Source: Burkholderia plantarii (GTDB lineage Bacteria; Pseudomonadota; Gammaproteobacteria; Burkholderiales; Burkholderiaceae). Taken from it: 64,000 nt of DNA. A program made the position numbers and the translations under genes. Below are positions 53,980 through 62,610 of the stretch, piece after piece; positions within the stretch are counted from its first letter, which is position 1; each line of letters begins with the position of its first letter. The DNA lies in the NCBI RefSeq assembly GCF_001411805.1, contig NZ_CP007213.1:1984001-2048000 (forward strand), in the 5' to 3' direction. The notes below the pieces were generated by a model. It was not told the origin of the DNA, did no database searches, and saw only the letters and a list, made by a program, of their open reading frames with translations.

Positions 53980-55060
53980 TCTTATTCGCGTTCTGGCGTG
54001 CCCCGCCGGGCCACGAGATTCTACGCATTCCCGAAACGAGGCGCCATACTGTTGCATGAATATTTGAAAAATTCCTTTAAAGCGGGCTGGTGGTCGAGGT
54101 GAGGCGGCGGGAGTTGGCTGGATTGGGATGGCGGCGATTCGAAAATCGAGAATAAATTGCCGAGCGAGAATGGCGGCTCAGTATTTATTTCCTGATCGTC
54201 GTATCGCCCCGGCATGCTCGCCGGGTGCCGACAACGGACATTCTTCATATCTTTTCCGGTCCGTGACACGCAGCTCGGTGATTGGCGAGAAACCCGCCTT
54301 GATCGGTGCTTTGGCGGCTTCATTATTGGTTTCACCCAATTAGAGATGAATTCGATCTTGCTCAATTGGTCGGGAATCGAAAATTCCAATCGACCCGTCA
54401 ATTAATTTCGTTTCAAACGATAAAATAGCGAACCCATTAAAACCAGTTACATGAATACGTGCTGCCGCATGCGGCCAGAGCTGCGGTAGTGGCTTGCGCC
54501 ATAGTCGTCGATATCAGCGAATTGCGCCCCATCAGTTGTTTTCGCAGCTGCCGGAATCAAACGGGCCGCTGCCGTCGCCGCGTCGCTTGAAAACAGGCAC
54601 ACGAAAAAGTATCTCCAAATAATTGATTCGCCGCCTTGGCAAATCTTGCGGGAACTCGACACGTCAATCGATTCAGCCGGGCAAACGGCATTGAGGCGGT
54701 AATCCGAAAAGTACCCTCGAGTTCGGCGCGCTCCAGCGATCGGGTGGCTTCGTGCATGCCGGGTGTCACCTCATGCCGCCTCATGCGAGCGCGATTGTCC
54801 GACACGTCACTCCGCCCGTCATTGGAGGTTCGCACGCGCTGCGGTACGTCCGGCTGGGTCTTCATCCGGTAGTTGGCACCGTTCGCTTCGACCGACTGTT
54901 TGAACCCGAAACCGCCCTCTTCGATGCGTCGATTCGCCCTGCAAATCTGGCAAGGCTGTCTGATGTAATGGCGCCGGATTGGCTTCGTTGTGACTGGCGT
55001 TCGGAAGAAGCGGGGGGCGACGTGACAGGTCGAAACAAAAGGAATCAAGGAAGCCGGGAC
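53980..55060. other. AT-rich intergenic region between vgrG and the immunity array
   Basis: 1.08 kb without a defensible gene and noticeably richer in A and T than its surroundings, especially 54050-54450 and 54580-54680. Small frames on both strands lack domains and ribosome-binding sites. It must hold divergent promoters for vgrG and the immunity/Tle1 operon. The composition suggests old acquired DNA or an H-NS-type silencing target. Confidence 0.6.
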
Positions 55061-55558
55061 ATGCCTATTTCGTTGAAGCAGAGCGCCGACACAGTCCGCT
55101 CACGATCCGCCACCCTTGGTATCGCCGCCCTTGTCGCATGCGCGTTACTCGTTCTTTCTGCGTGCGCGGGTAGTTCGGTGCTGCCAGATGATCCTCTCGC
55201 CAGCGAGCATCCGTTGTGGATGGTTCCAGTCAATCCGACGGACAACTGGGCGATCAACATGGCGATAGACCGGTACGGGATGGGGGATTCGAATCCGCAC
55301 GACGATGGTGCAGGTGCAGCCTGCTGCTACCCCAGTCCTAAAGACTGGAGCAGGCCTGTCACGGTCCACTGGGAGTGGGACACGGTAGTGCCGCCGGGGA
55401 CAAAGATCGTGCCGCCAACCGAACCCCACACGATGGTCTTGCATTTCCCACCGGGCGGCCCCGCGAAGAACGACCGTTACCTGTGCTTGATCCTGCGCGA
55501 CCGTGATACGGCAGAACTCGCATTCGCCACCAGCCGAACACGCTGCGCCGCCAAATAA
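55061..55558 (+). CDS. DUF3304-type lipoprotein, Tle1 immunity candidate, copy 1
   Basis: 165 residues from the ATG at 55061, with AAGGAAG upstream. A short N-region (MPISLKQSADTVRSRSATLG) and hydrophobic core lead to a lipobox VLSAC, so it should be lipidated and face the periplasm. The mature domain contains EHPLWMVPVNPTDNWAINMA, GAGAACCYPSPKDWSRPVTV and LHFPPGGPAKNDRYLCLILRD, matching DUF3304-like lipoproteins found beside type VI phospholipases. It is the only one of the three copies with a normal lipoprotein N-terminus and is probably the ancestral form. Confidence 0.82.
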   Translation: MPISLKQSADTVRSRSATLGIAALVACALLVLSACAGSSVLPDDPLASEHPLWMVPVNPTDNWAINMAIDRYGMGDSNPHDDGAGAACCYPSPKDWSRPVTVHWEWDTVVPPGTKIVPPTEPHTMVLHFPPGGPAKNDRYLCLILRDRDTAELAFATSRTRCAAK

Positions 55559-55576
55559 CTACCAAGGAAATCAAAC

Positions 55577-56131
55577 ATGACCACACGTCAGGCCGATGCG
55601 CCCGTGAGCGATGTCGAATTGGATCGCGCGACTGCTTATGGCGCGAGCCGGCGCGATAAAACAGTCCGCTCGCGATTCGTCACGCTTCGCGCTACTGCCC
55701 TTACCGCATGCACGCTATTCATCCTGTCTGCGTGCGCGAGTAATTCGTTACTGCCCGATGATCCGCTCGCCAGCGAGCATCCATTGTGGATGGTCCCAGT
55801 CAATCCGACGAACCACTGGGCGATCAACATGGCGGTAGACCGGTACGGGATGGGGGACTCGAATCCGCACGACGATGGTGCAGGTGCGGCCTGCTGTTAC
55901 CCCAGTCCCAAGGACTGGAGCAAACCGGTCACGGTTCACTGGACATGGGGTACGGAACTCGACCCAATTACGAAGGCTGTCATCCGGCATCGTGAACCCC
56001 ATTCGATGGTCTTGCATTTCCCGCCGGGTGGCCCCGCCAAGGACGACCGGTATCTGTGCTTGATCCTGCGCGACCGTGATACGGCAGAACTCGCGTTCTC
56101 ACGTGCCGCCACACGCTGTGCCACCAAATAA
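55577..56131 (+). CDS. DUF3304-type immunity lipoprotein, copy 2, carrying the effector's N-terminus
   Basis: 184 residues. Residues 1-26 (MTTRQADAPVSDVELDRATA and onward to SRR) copy the start of the Tle1-like effector at 56720. From DKTVRSRF on, the sequence follows copy 1, with the lipobox ILSAC now at residues 49-53 instead of near 34. The 19 bp upstream including the ribosome-binding site also match the effector's. The middle (WTWGTELDPITKAVIRHRE) is the most diverged part of the three copies. Whether the extended signal is still processed is unclear. Confidence 0.8.
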   Translation: MTTRQADAPVSDVELDRATAYGASRRDKTVRSRFVTLRATALTACTLFILSACASNSLLPDDPLASEHPLWMVPVNPTNHWAINMAVDRYGMGDSNPHDDGAGAACCYPSPKDWSKPVTVHWTWGTELDPITKAVIRHREPHSMVLHFPPGGPAKDDRYLCLILRDRDTAELAFSRAATRCATK

Positions 56132-56149
56132 CTTCCAAGGAAATCCAAC

Positions 56150-56701
56150 ATGACCACACGTCAGGCCGATGCATCTATGAGCAATTCCGAGTTGGATTGC
56201 ACCGTTGCTTATGGCGCGAGTCGGCGCGATAAAACAGTCCGCTCTCGATTTATCACGCTTCGCACTACTGCCCTTGCCGCATGCTCGCTATTCATCCTGT
56301 CTGCGTGCGCAAGCGATTCGTTACTGCCCGATGATCCTCTCGCCAGCGAGCATCCATTGTGGATGGTCCCAGTCAATCCGACGGACAACTGGGCGATCAA
56401 CATGGCGGTAGACCGGTACGGGATGGGGGACTCGAATCCGCACGACGATGGTGCAGGTGCGGCCTGCTGTTACCCCAGTCCCAAGGACTGGAGCAAACCG
56501 GTCACGGTTCACTGGGAGTGGGACACGGTAGTGACGCCGGAGACAAAGATCGTGCCGCCAACCGAACCACACACGATGCTCGTGCATTTCCCGCCGGGCG
56601 GCCCCGCGAAGAACGACCGTTATCTGTGCTTGATCCTGCGCGACCGTGATACGGCAGAACTAGCGTTCTCGCGTGCCGCCTCACGCTGTGCCACCAAATA
56701 A
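56150..56701 (+). CDS. DUF3304-type immunity lipoprotein, copy 3, carrying the effector's N-terminus
   Basis: 183 residues. As in copy 2, the first residues (MTTRQADASMSNSELDCTVA) correspond to the effector's leader but are more diverged, while from YGASRRDKTVRSRF onward it matches copy 2 and then copy 1. The middle (WEWDTVVTPETKIVPPTEPHT) is like copy 1, so gene conversion or shuffling among copies is likely. The lipobox is ILSAC. It ends 18 bp before the effector start with the same intergenic sequence as the other junctions. Confidence 0.8.
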   Translation: MTTRQADASMSNSELDCTVAYGASRRDKTVRSRFITLRTTALAACSLFILSACASDSLLPDDPLASEHPLWMVPVNPTDNWAINMAVDRYGMGDSNPHDDGAGAACCYPSPKDWSKPVTVHWEWDTVVTPETKIVPPTEPHTMLVHFPPGGPAKNDRYLCLILRDRDTAELAFSRAASRCATK

Positions 56702-56719
56702 CTTCCAAGGAAATCCAAC

Positions 56720-58333
56720 ATGACCACACGTCAGGCCGATGCCCCCGTAAGCGATGCCGAGTTGGACCGCGCGGCCATGCGCGGGATAAGCCGGCGGTTC
56801 GCTGCTGAATGTCCCGACGATCCGAAGGCTCGCCTTCAATGCCGTCTCTATCCGAAACTCAGCTTCTTCTTCGACGGCACCGGCAACAACATGTATCAGG
56901 AGCTGCAGAAGCCTGAACACGAACAGGCGCTGTCGAACGTGGCCAAGCTCTATCTCGCGGCAATTCGTAACCGCTCGCAAGGCACCACGCCACGATACTT
57001 CTCCGGCGTCGGCACACCATTCAAGATTCCCCGGCGCGTGCCCGGCTACTCCGCCGAACTGCTGCGTGACGATCCGGGCGGCGTGATTGGCCTGGGCTTC
57101 GGCCTCGGAGGGCGGACGCGTATCGACGCGGCCCTCGCCGAATTCGCCATGATCCTCGGCGAGGATTGGAGCGAGGGCGCGCGGCGGCACATGCCGTTCA
57201 TCAGCGTGGCGGTGTTCGGTTTCTCGCGCGGCGCGACCGAAGCGCGTGCGTTCGTGCGGGAACTGCTTTCGCATTGCGTCGACAAGGACGGCCAGCGGTG
57301 CTGGCTGGACAAGGGCCTGCGCCGCATCCCGCTGCGCATCACGTTCATGGGCTTGTTCGACACGGTGGCGTCGGTGGGCGGCCCGGGTCTGCATCTGAGC
57401 TGGGCCGCCGAACTGGCGATTCCGCCCGAGGTCGAGCGCTGCGTGCATTACGTGGCTGCGCACGAGGTACGGCAGGCGTTTCCGCTCGACTCGGTGCGCG
57501 TGGGGCGCACCTGTCCAGCCAATTGCGAGGAGGTGGTCTATCCCGGCGTGCATGCGGATGTCGGCGGCGGCTATGCGTCGGACCAGCAGGGCCGCAGCAA
57601 CCTGCTCGCACGGATCTCGCTGCGTCACATGTACGCGGCGGCGCTAGAGGCCGGCGTGCCGCTCTGGTCGCCCGATAAGTTACCAGCAAACCGGAAACCT
57701 CTTTTTTTCCTCCCGGACGATGAGCCGGTGGTGGCCCTTTACCAGGACTACATGGCCACCCTCCCCTCAACAAAACCCGAAGTGGAGGCACTGATCCGAG
57801 CACACCGGCGCCTGCTGTTCCAATGGCGAGGCGGCCTCACCCGCAGGCACGAGGACACACGCGTGCTCGGCAGCCTGTACGGCAGGCGCGGTGTATCGGC
57901 AACATCCTGTCAGGCCGTGCAGCCGGCCACCGACCACGACCATCCCGAGTGTGATCCGACGCAGTGGATCTATGAGGTGCCGTCCAGCCCCGAACGACAG
58001 GCAACCCAGTTGCTGGCCGAGCAGCGGCGCCTGACTCGGCGAGTCGCCTTCCTGCGCAACCCGGTCGAAAGTTTTACGAGCAATCGGGAATGGCCACCAC
58101 CCCAGCCGCGCAAGCTCACCGCCTACGAAGATCTGATCCTGTCGGCGTGGGACATCGACTCGGCCGTACCGTCGGCCGTCGACAGCCTGCTGGCCGAACA
58201 CATCCATGACTCCGTCGCGCACTTCATGACCTGGCCATGCACCTTGTACGACCCGCGGGAAGTCTATTGCGACCAGGTCCGCTACTACGCCGAGAGATCA
58301 CGGCCCGGCCGTCAGCTGGAGGCCGCGATCTGA
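56720..58333 (+). CDS. Type VI lipase effector, Tle1-like (DUF2235 alpha/beta hydrolase)
   Basis: 537 residues. The DUF2235 opening is LSFFFDGTGNNMYQE (about 48-62). The nucleophile elbow is VFGFSRGATEARAFVREL, with Ser169 in GFSRG. The acid is probably Asp214 in FMGLFDTVASVGGPG, and the histidine is His278 in YPGVHADVGGGY. These residues define Tle1 phospholipases, which cleave phospholipids in the target's periplasmic membranes. There is no signal peptide. It is shorter than the well-studied Tle1 of Pseudomonas and has its own C-terminal region. Three lipoprotein genes directly upstream are the expected immunity. Confidence 0.9.
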   Translation: MTTRQADAPVSDAELDRAAMRGISRRFAAECPDDPKARLQCRLYPKLSFFFDGTGNNMYQELQKPEHEQALSNVAKLYLAAIRNRSQGTTPRYFSGVGTPFKIPRRVPGYSAELLRDDPGGVIGLGFGLGGRTRIDAALAEFAMILGEDWSEGARRHMPFISVAVFGFSRGATEARAFVRELLSHCVDKDGQRCWLDKGLRRIPLRITFMGLFDTVASVGGPGLHLSWAAELAIPPEVERCVHYVAAHEVRQAFPLDSVRVGRTCPANCEEVVYPGVHADVGGGYASDQQGRSNLLARISLRHMYAAALEAGVPLWSPDKLPANRKPLFFLPDDEPVVALYQDYMATLPSTKPEVEALIRAHRRLLFQWRGGLTRRHEDTRVLGSLYGRRGVSATSCQAVQPATDHDHPECDPTQWIYEVPSSPERQATQLLAEQRRLTRRVAFLRNPVESFTSNREWPPPQPRKLTAYEDLILSAWDIDSAVPSAVDSLLAEHIHDSVAHFMTWPCTLYDPREVYCDQVRYYAERSRPGRQLEAAI

Positions 58334-58583
58334 CGGCCGGTGCCGGCGGAACGATCACTCGCGGCGCCACGCTTCCTACGCTCGCATGCGCGATCATTAC
58401 CCCAGCCGGTCGCGGCCCGAGCGGTGTCCGCCGCCGCCTCCGGCGATCTATTTTTTATTCGAACCCGCGACTCAGGCCAAAGGCGACCACGAGCCCCCTG
58501 ACCGGCCCGACGGAAAAACCGCCAAAGGCCGGCCGGCCAACTCGATCCTCGCGCACGCGCGGATCGACAACGATACCGCCGCC

Positions 58584-59609
58584 TCAAACCGGCGACGGAT
58601 TGCGCTCCTCGAACCCGGCCTGATGCCAATACGGATAAGCCGGCTCCACGCGGCTAGCCGCATCGAGCTTCGCGACCTGCTCCGGCGTCAGGTTCCAGCC
58701 GATCGCGCCGAGGTTCTGCCGCAGCTGTTCCTCGTTACGCGCGCCGATCAGCACGGTCGCCACGGTGGGCCGCTGCAGCAGCCAGTTCAGCGCGATCTGC
58801 GGAATCGTCTTGCCGGTCTCGGCCGCCACTTCATCGAGCGCGTCGACCACGCGGTACAGATACTCCTCCGGCACCTGCGGCCCCTTGTCGGCGGTCTTGT
58901 GCAGCCGGCTGGTGGCCGGCAGCGGCTGGCCACGACGGATCTTGCCGGTCAGGCGGCCCCAGCCGAGCGGGCTCCACACCACGGCGCCCACGCCCTGGTC
59001 GAGGCCGAGCGGCATCAGTTCCCACTCATAGTCGCGGCCCACCAGCGAGTAGTAGGTCTGGTTCGCGACGTAGCGCGGATAGCCGTAGCGGTCGGCCACG
59101 TCGAGCGACTTCATCAGGTGCCAGCCCGAGAAATTCGACACGCCGATGTAGCGGATCTTGCCCGCGCGCACCAGATCATCGAGCGTCGAGAGCACTTCCT
59201 GTACCGGCGTCCTCGCATCGAAGCCGTGCAACTGGAACAGGTCGATGTAGTCGGTCTGCAGGCGCTTGAGCGCCGCATCGACGGAGTTGATCAGGTGGAA
59301 GCGCGACGAACCGACGTTGTTCGGGCCGTCATCGAAACGAAAGGTCGCCTTGGTCGAGATCAGCGCCTTGTCGCGGCGGCCCTTCAGCGCCTCGCCGAGC
59401 ACCTGTTCCGAGGCGCCGCCCGAATAGATGTCGGCGCTGTCGAACATGGTCAGGCCGGCGTCGAGGCAGATGTCGACGAGGCGGCGTGCCTCGGCGACGT
59501 CGGTCTCGCCCCATGCCTGGAAGAATTCCCCCTTGCCGCCGAACGTTCCGGTGCCGAAGCTCAGTACCGGAACCTTGAAGCCTGATGCGCCGAGATGTCG
59601 ATATTCCAT
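58584..59609 (-). CDS. Aldo/keto reductase
   Basis: 341 residues from the ATG at 59609. The fold begins MEYRHLGASGFKVPVLSFGTGTFGG. The catalytic residues of the family are in FDSADIYSGGASEQVLG (Asp and Tyr), LISTKATF (Lys) and FQLHGFDARTPV (His). The NADPH-binding end is TVLIGARNEEQLRQNL. It reduces aldehydes or ketones; the general-stress YajO-type subfamily is the closest pattern I recognise. It stands alone. The 250 bp between its stop and the effector stop hold no gene. Confidence 0.92.
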   Translation of the reverse strand: MEYRHLGASGFKVPVLSFGTGTFGGKGEFFQAWGETDVAEARRLVDICLDAGLTMFDSADIYSGGASEQVLGEALKGRRDKALISTKATFRFDDGPNNVGSSRFHLINSVDAALKRLQTDYIDLFQLHGFDARTPVQEVLSTLDDLVRAGKIRYIGVSNFSGWHLMKSLDVADRYGYPRYVANQTYYSLVGRDYEWELMPLGLDQGVGAVVWSPLGWGRLTGKIRRGQPLPATSRLHKTADKGPQVPEEYLYRVVDALDEVAAETGKTIPQIALNWLLQRPTVATVLIGARNEEQLRQNLGAIGWNLTPEQVAKLDAASRVEPAYPYWHQAGFEERNPSPV

Positions 59610-59755
59610 GCCAGTTCCCGAAAGTAGGTTGTAACGAACGTGGCCGCGCCGCGCGATCGCGGCCGGCGCGCCCGCCTTGACTGGCGATGCGCCGCGCATC
59701 GCCGGAGCGTTAACCTACTGCAACTTCGCGATGCGTGCAGTCCGGCACGTGCGCT

Positions 59756-60298
59756 TCAGCGCATCAGGTTGATATCGATATCAGCCTCGCGCGGCAACGG
59801 CGCCGCGGCCAACGCGAGACCACCGGGCGCGATGCGCTGCGCGGCGGGAACCTTGGCGGCCAGCTCGCGCATCTTCACCAGCGACAGCACCTTGGTGCCG
59901 GTCCATTCGCGCGACAGCATGGCCGTCCGCACCGGTGCCTCGGGGCCGTTGTAGGCCACGGTCGCGGTGTTGCGCTCGAAGTCGAGCACGAAGAACAGCA
60001 GGAACTCCGCGCGCCCCGTGCCCGGTGTAAATGCCGGACCGGTGCCGGCCTTGCCGGTGGCCTTGACCTGCACGGTCTGCCCGGCCGCCGTCAGCGCGTC
60101 CACGCCCTTGGTGCGCCTCGTCGGCAGCGTCAGCGCGAAGTGGTCGAGCGCCAGCGCCTCGGCGATGTCGCCGACCAGCCGCCCGTCGAGCGTGAACCTG
60201 AGCCCCGTGCGCCGATAGTGTGCCGCGAGCGCCTGCTGGGCGATCCATAGCTGCCTGACGGCCTCGGGCATCGCGAACGTGATCGGCGTGTCGGACAT
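59756..60298 (-). CDS. PD-(D/E)XK-like domain protein (DUF6998-type)
   Basis: 180 residues. The N-terminal half resembles restriction-like folds: RRTGLRFTLDGRLVGDIAEA followed by GVDALTAAGQTVQVKA. Candidate catalytic residues are Glu47, Asp67 and the Gln77-x-Lys79 pair, a PD-(D/E)XK arrangement. The second half (FLLFFVLDFERNTATVAYNG, LSREWTGTKVLSLVKMREL) looks like a beta-rich closing domain. A nuclease or DNA-repair role is possible but unproven. No methylase or helicase lies beside it; it follows the histidine kinase gene's opposite end by only 50 bp. Confidence 0.7.
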   Translation of the reverse strand: MSDTPITFAMPEAVRQLWIAQQALAAHYRRTGLRFTLDGRLVGDIAEALALDHFALTLPTRRTKGVDALTAAGQTVQVKATGKAGTGPAFTPGTGRAEFLLFFVLDFERNTATVAYNGPEAPVRTAMLSREWTGTKVLSLVKMRELAAKVPAAQRIAPGGLALAAAPLPREADIDINLMR

Positions 60299-60347
60299 CG
60301 GGACTCCCCGGTTGTGAAATGTGTCGAGCCATCGATGACGCGACGCG

Positions 60348-61670
60348 TCAGGCCGTGTCGGCCTTCAGCGTGAGCCGCGCCTCGAGCCCGCCGCCCTCGC
60401 GGTTGCGCAGCACGAGCGTGGCGTCCATCGCCTGCGTCAGCTGCCGCGCGATCGCGAGCCCGAGCCCGGTGCCGCCGGTACCTCGGTTGCGCGAGGTCTC
60501 GATCCGCACGAACGGCTCGAACACGGCGTCGAGCGAGGCCTCCGGAATCCCCGGGCCGCGATCGAGCACGGCGATCACGGCCTCGCCGCGCGGCGACACG
60601 GCGACCCGCACCTGCGCCTCGCCGGCGAACTTCAGCGCGTTGTCGAGCAGGTTGCCGACCACGCGCCGCAGCGCCTGCGGGCGCGCCATCACGGCGATCC
60701 CGGCGCGCGCCTCGAAACGCACGTCCTGCCCGGCGTCCTCGTAGTCGCAGACCATGCTGTCGAGCAGCGCGTCGAGATCGATCCGGCACGGCGCCTCGGC
60801 GGCGCCATGCACGGTTCGTGCGTAGGCGACGCCCTCCTTCACGAGCTGCGCCATCTCGCTCAGGTCCTGGCGCAGCTTGGCGGCCTGCGCCTCGTCGTCC
60901 ATCACGTCCACGCGCAGCCGCATGCGCGTGATCGGCGTCTGCAGGTCGTGCGAGATCGAGGCGAGGATCTGCATGCGTTCGGCGGTGTAGGTGGCGATCC
61001 GGTCCTGCATCGCGTTGAACGCGCGCGCGGCGCGCGCCACCTCGGACGGCCCGCCCTCGGCCATGCGCTCGCCCTTCAGGTCCGGCCCGAGCGCGTCGGC
61101 GGCCTTGGCCAGCGCGTGCAGCGGCCGCGTGGCGAGCCGCACCGCGAACCAGCAGCAGGTGGCCAGCACCGCCAGCTGCAGCAGCATCACCACCGGCAGC
61201 CAGCCCGACAGCGGCACGCCCGACACCGGATGCGCGTCGATCGTGAGCGGCGTGCCGTCGCTGAGTTTCAGATGCACCTGCAGGTGTTCGCTGTCGCCGG
61301 GAATCGCGTTGGCGGTCACGGCATAGGTGCGGCCGATGCCGTCGCTGATCGAGCGCTCGACGCGCGCCGACAACGCGGCGTCCACCGGACCGCCCGCCAG
61401 GCCGGGCCCGAGTTCGAAGCGGTAGCTGCGCCGCGCGAGCCGCGGCAGCCAGGCCGCGCGCTCGGCGGGCGGCAGGTGGTCGAGCAGCGCCACCGAGGCC
61501 ACCACCTCGCGCTCGATGTAGCCCATCATCAGCGTGGTGGTGGCCTGGTCGCGCTCGGTCAGCGTCAGCCAGAACGACAGCATCTGCGCGGCGGCGAGCC
61601 CCACGCAGAGGATCAGCGCGAGCCGCGCGAACAGCGAGCGCGGCCAGCGCGGGCGGGTGGCGTCGCTCAT
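60348..61670 (-). CDS. Sensor histidine kinase (EnvZ-like)
   Basis: 440 residues. Two membrane helices (about 13-36 and 157-178) bracket a small periplasmic domain of about 120 residues. A HAMP region follows. The dimerisation helix has the phospho-acceptor His241 in SISHDLQTPITRMRLRVD. The ATPase domain has VVGNLLDNALKFAG, DRGPGIP and GTGLGLAIARQL. Its ATG overlaps the response-regulator stop by 4 bp, so the two are a cognate pair. The signal is unknown; the short sensor and the GFA-type enzyme in the same operon hint at an electrophile or aldehyde stress, which is inference. Confidence 0.94.
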   Translation of the reverse strand: MSDATRPRWPRSLFARLALILCVGLAAAQMLSFWLTLTERDQATTTLMMGYIEREVVASVALLDHLPPAERAAWLPRLARRSYRFELGPGLAGGPVDAALSARVERSISDGIGRTYAVTANAIPGDSEHLQVHLKLSDGTPLTIDAHPVSGVPLSGWLPVVMLLQLAVLATCCWFAVRLATRPLHALAKAADALGPDLKGERMAEGGPSEVARAARAFNAMQDRIATYTAERMQILASISHDLQTPITRMRLRVDVMDDEAQAAKLRQDLSEMAQLVKEGVAYARTVHGAAEAPCRIDLDALLDSMVCDYEDAGQDVRFEARAGIAVMARPQALRRVVGNLLDNALKFAGEAQVRVAVSPRGEAVIAVLDRGPGIPEASLDAVFEPFVRIETSRNRGTGGTGLGLAIARQLTQAMDATLVLRNREGGGLEARLTLKADTA

Positions 61671-62413
61671 GTCGGCTCGTCGATCACGCTCACCGCCGCC
61701 GAGAACACGTAGCCCTCGCTGCGCAGCGTCTTGATGTAGCGCGGCTCGCGCGCGGTGTCGCGCAGGCGCTGGCGCAGGCGGCTCACGAGCAGGTCGATCG
61801 AGCGGTCGAACGGATCGGCCTGGCGTCCCTGCGTGAGGTTCAGCAATTGATCGCGCGTCAGCACGCGCTGCGGATGGTCGAGGAACACGCGCAGCAGCCG
61901 GTATTCGGCGCCGCTCAGCGCGACCAGCGTGCCTGCCTCGTCAAGCAGGTGACGGCCGGTGGTGTCGAGCCGCCAGTCGCCGAAGCCGAGCCACTGCGCG
62001 GCCTCGCTCACCTGCATGCCGGGCGGCAGCATCCGCGCGCGGCGCAGCACGGCGCGAATCCGCGCGTACAGTTCGCGCACCGCGAACGGCTTGGTCAGGT
62101 AATCGTCGGCGCCCATTTCGAGGCCGACGATGCGGTCGGTTTCCTCGTCGCGCGCGGTCAGCATCACCACCGGTACCGCACGGTGCTTGCCGGCGCGCAG
62201 CTCGCGGCACAGCACGAGCCCGTCGTCGCCGGGCATCATCACGTCGAGCACGATCAGGTCCGGCGCGCCGTTCTCGAGCTGGCCGCGCATCTCGCGGCCG
62301 TTCGCGGCCAGCGACACGCGCATGCCGTTCTTCTCCAGGTACTGGCCGACCAGCTCGCGGATGCCGCGGTCGTCGTCGACCACCAGCACGTGATCGGGGC
62401 GCTCGTTCATCAT
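61667..62413 (-). CDS. OmpR-family response regulator
   Basis: 248 residues. The receiver has the acidic pair in VVDDDRGIRELV, the phosphorylated Asp57 in LIVLDVMMPGDDG, the Thr in VVMLTARDEE and the Lys in DDYLTKPFAVREL. The C-terminal winged helix includes LSGAEYRLLRVFLDHPQRVLTRDQLL and DRSIDLLVSRLRQRLRD. It binds DNA as a dimer after phosphorylation by the partner kinase. Its first codons overlap the stop of the small membrane-protein gene by 4 bp. Met2 is an alternative start. Confidence 0.94.
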   Translation of the reverse strand: MMNERPDHVLVVDDDRGIRELVGQYLEKNGMRVSLAANGREMRGQLENGAPDLIVLDVMMPGDDGLVLCRELRAGKHRAVPVVMLTARDEETDRIVGLEMGADDYLTKPFAVRELYARIRAVLRRARMLPPGMQVSEAAQWLGFGDWRLDTTGRHLLDEAGTLVALSGAEYRLLRVFLDHPQRVLTRDQLLNLTQGRQADPFDRSIDLLVSRLRQRLRDTAREPRYIKTLRSEGYVFSAAVSVIDEPT

Positions 62414-62610
62414 GCGCGCGCGTCTCCTTCCCTCTCGTCATCGCGATCGCGCCGGCGCGCCGCGGCCGGGCCGCGCGCGACGAGCGTGTTGCAGGTGAAC
62501 GGATGCGCGATTTCCGTGGCGAAGCCGCCCGCCACGAACGCGACGATCGCGACGAGCCGCAGCAGCGGATGGCGCCGCGCTGCAAGTGGCGCCTGCATGG
62601 CGTGGCTCAT
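62410..62610 (-). CDS. Small single-pass membrane protein, translationally coupled to the two-component system
   Basis: 66 residues. Start ATG at 62610 overlaps the GFA stop (ATGA), and its TGA at 62412-62410 overlaps the regulator's ATG (ATGA). Those overlaps on both sides are the main reason to believe it. After a basic start (APLAARRHPLLR) comes one hydrophobic segment, LVAIVAFVAGGFATEIA, then a short stretch with a cysteine and a highly charged Arg/Asp/Glu tail. By the positive-inside rule orientation is ambiguous. Small proteins of this kind can modulate sensor kinases; this is inference. Confidence 0.65.
   Translation of the reverse strand: MSHAMQAPLAARRHPLLRLVAIVAFVAGGFATEIAHPFTCNTLVARGPAAARRRDRDDEREGDARA

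Larger units (their letters stand above)
55577..56719 (+). repeat. Tandem duplication, units of 573 and 570 bp
   Basis: The 23-base block starting ATGACCACACGTCAGGCCGA occurs at 55577, 56150 and 56720, each preceded by a near-identical AACT(A/T)CCAAGGAAATC spacer. Two units therefore consist of effector leader plus immunity gene plus spacer, and the third leader begins the effector itself. Confidence 0.9.

Noticed and set aside
54557..55048. 163-residue minus-strand frame in the vgrG-immunity gap
   Set aside because: No domain or start signal; a frame of similar length exists on the other strand.
59624..59718. Inverted GTAGGTT / AACCTAC upstream of the aldo-keto reductase
   Set aside because: Only 7 bp per arm and 81 bp apart; expected by chance at this length.
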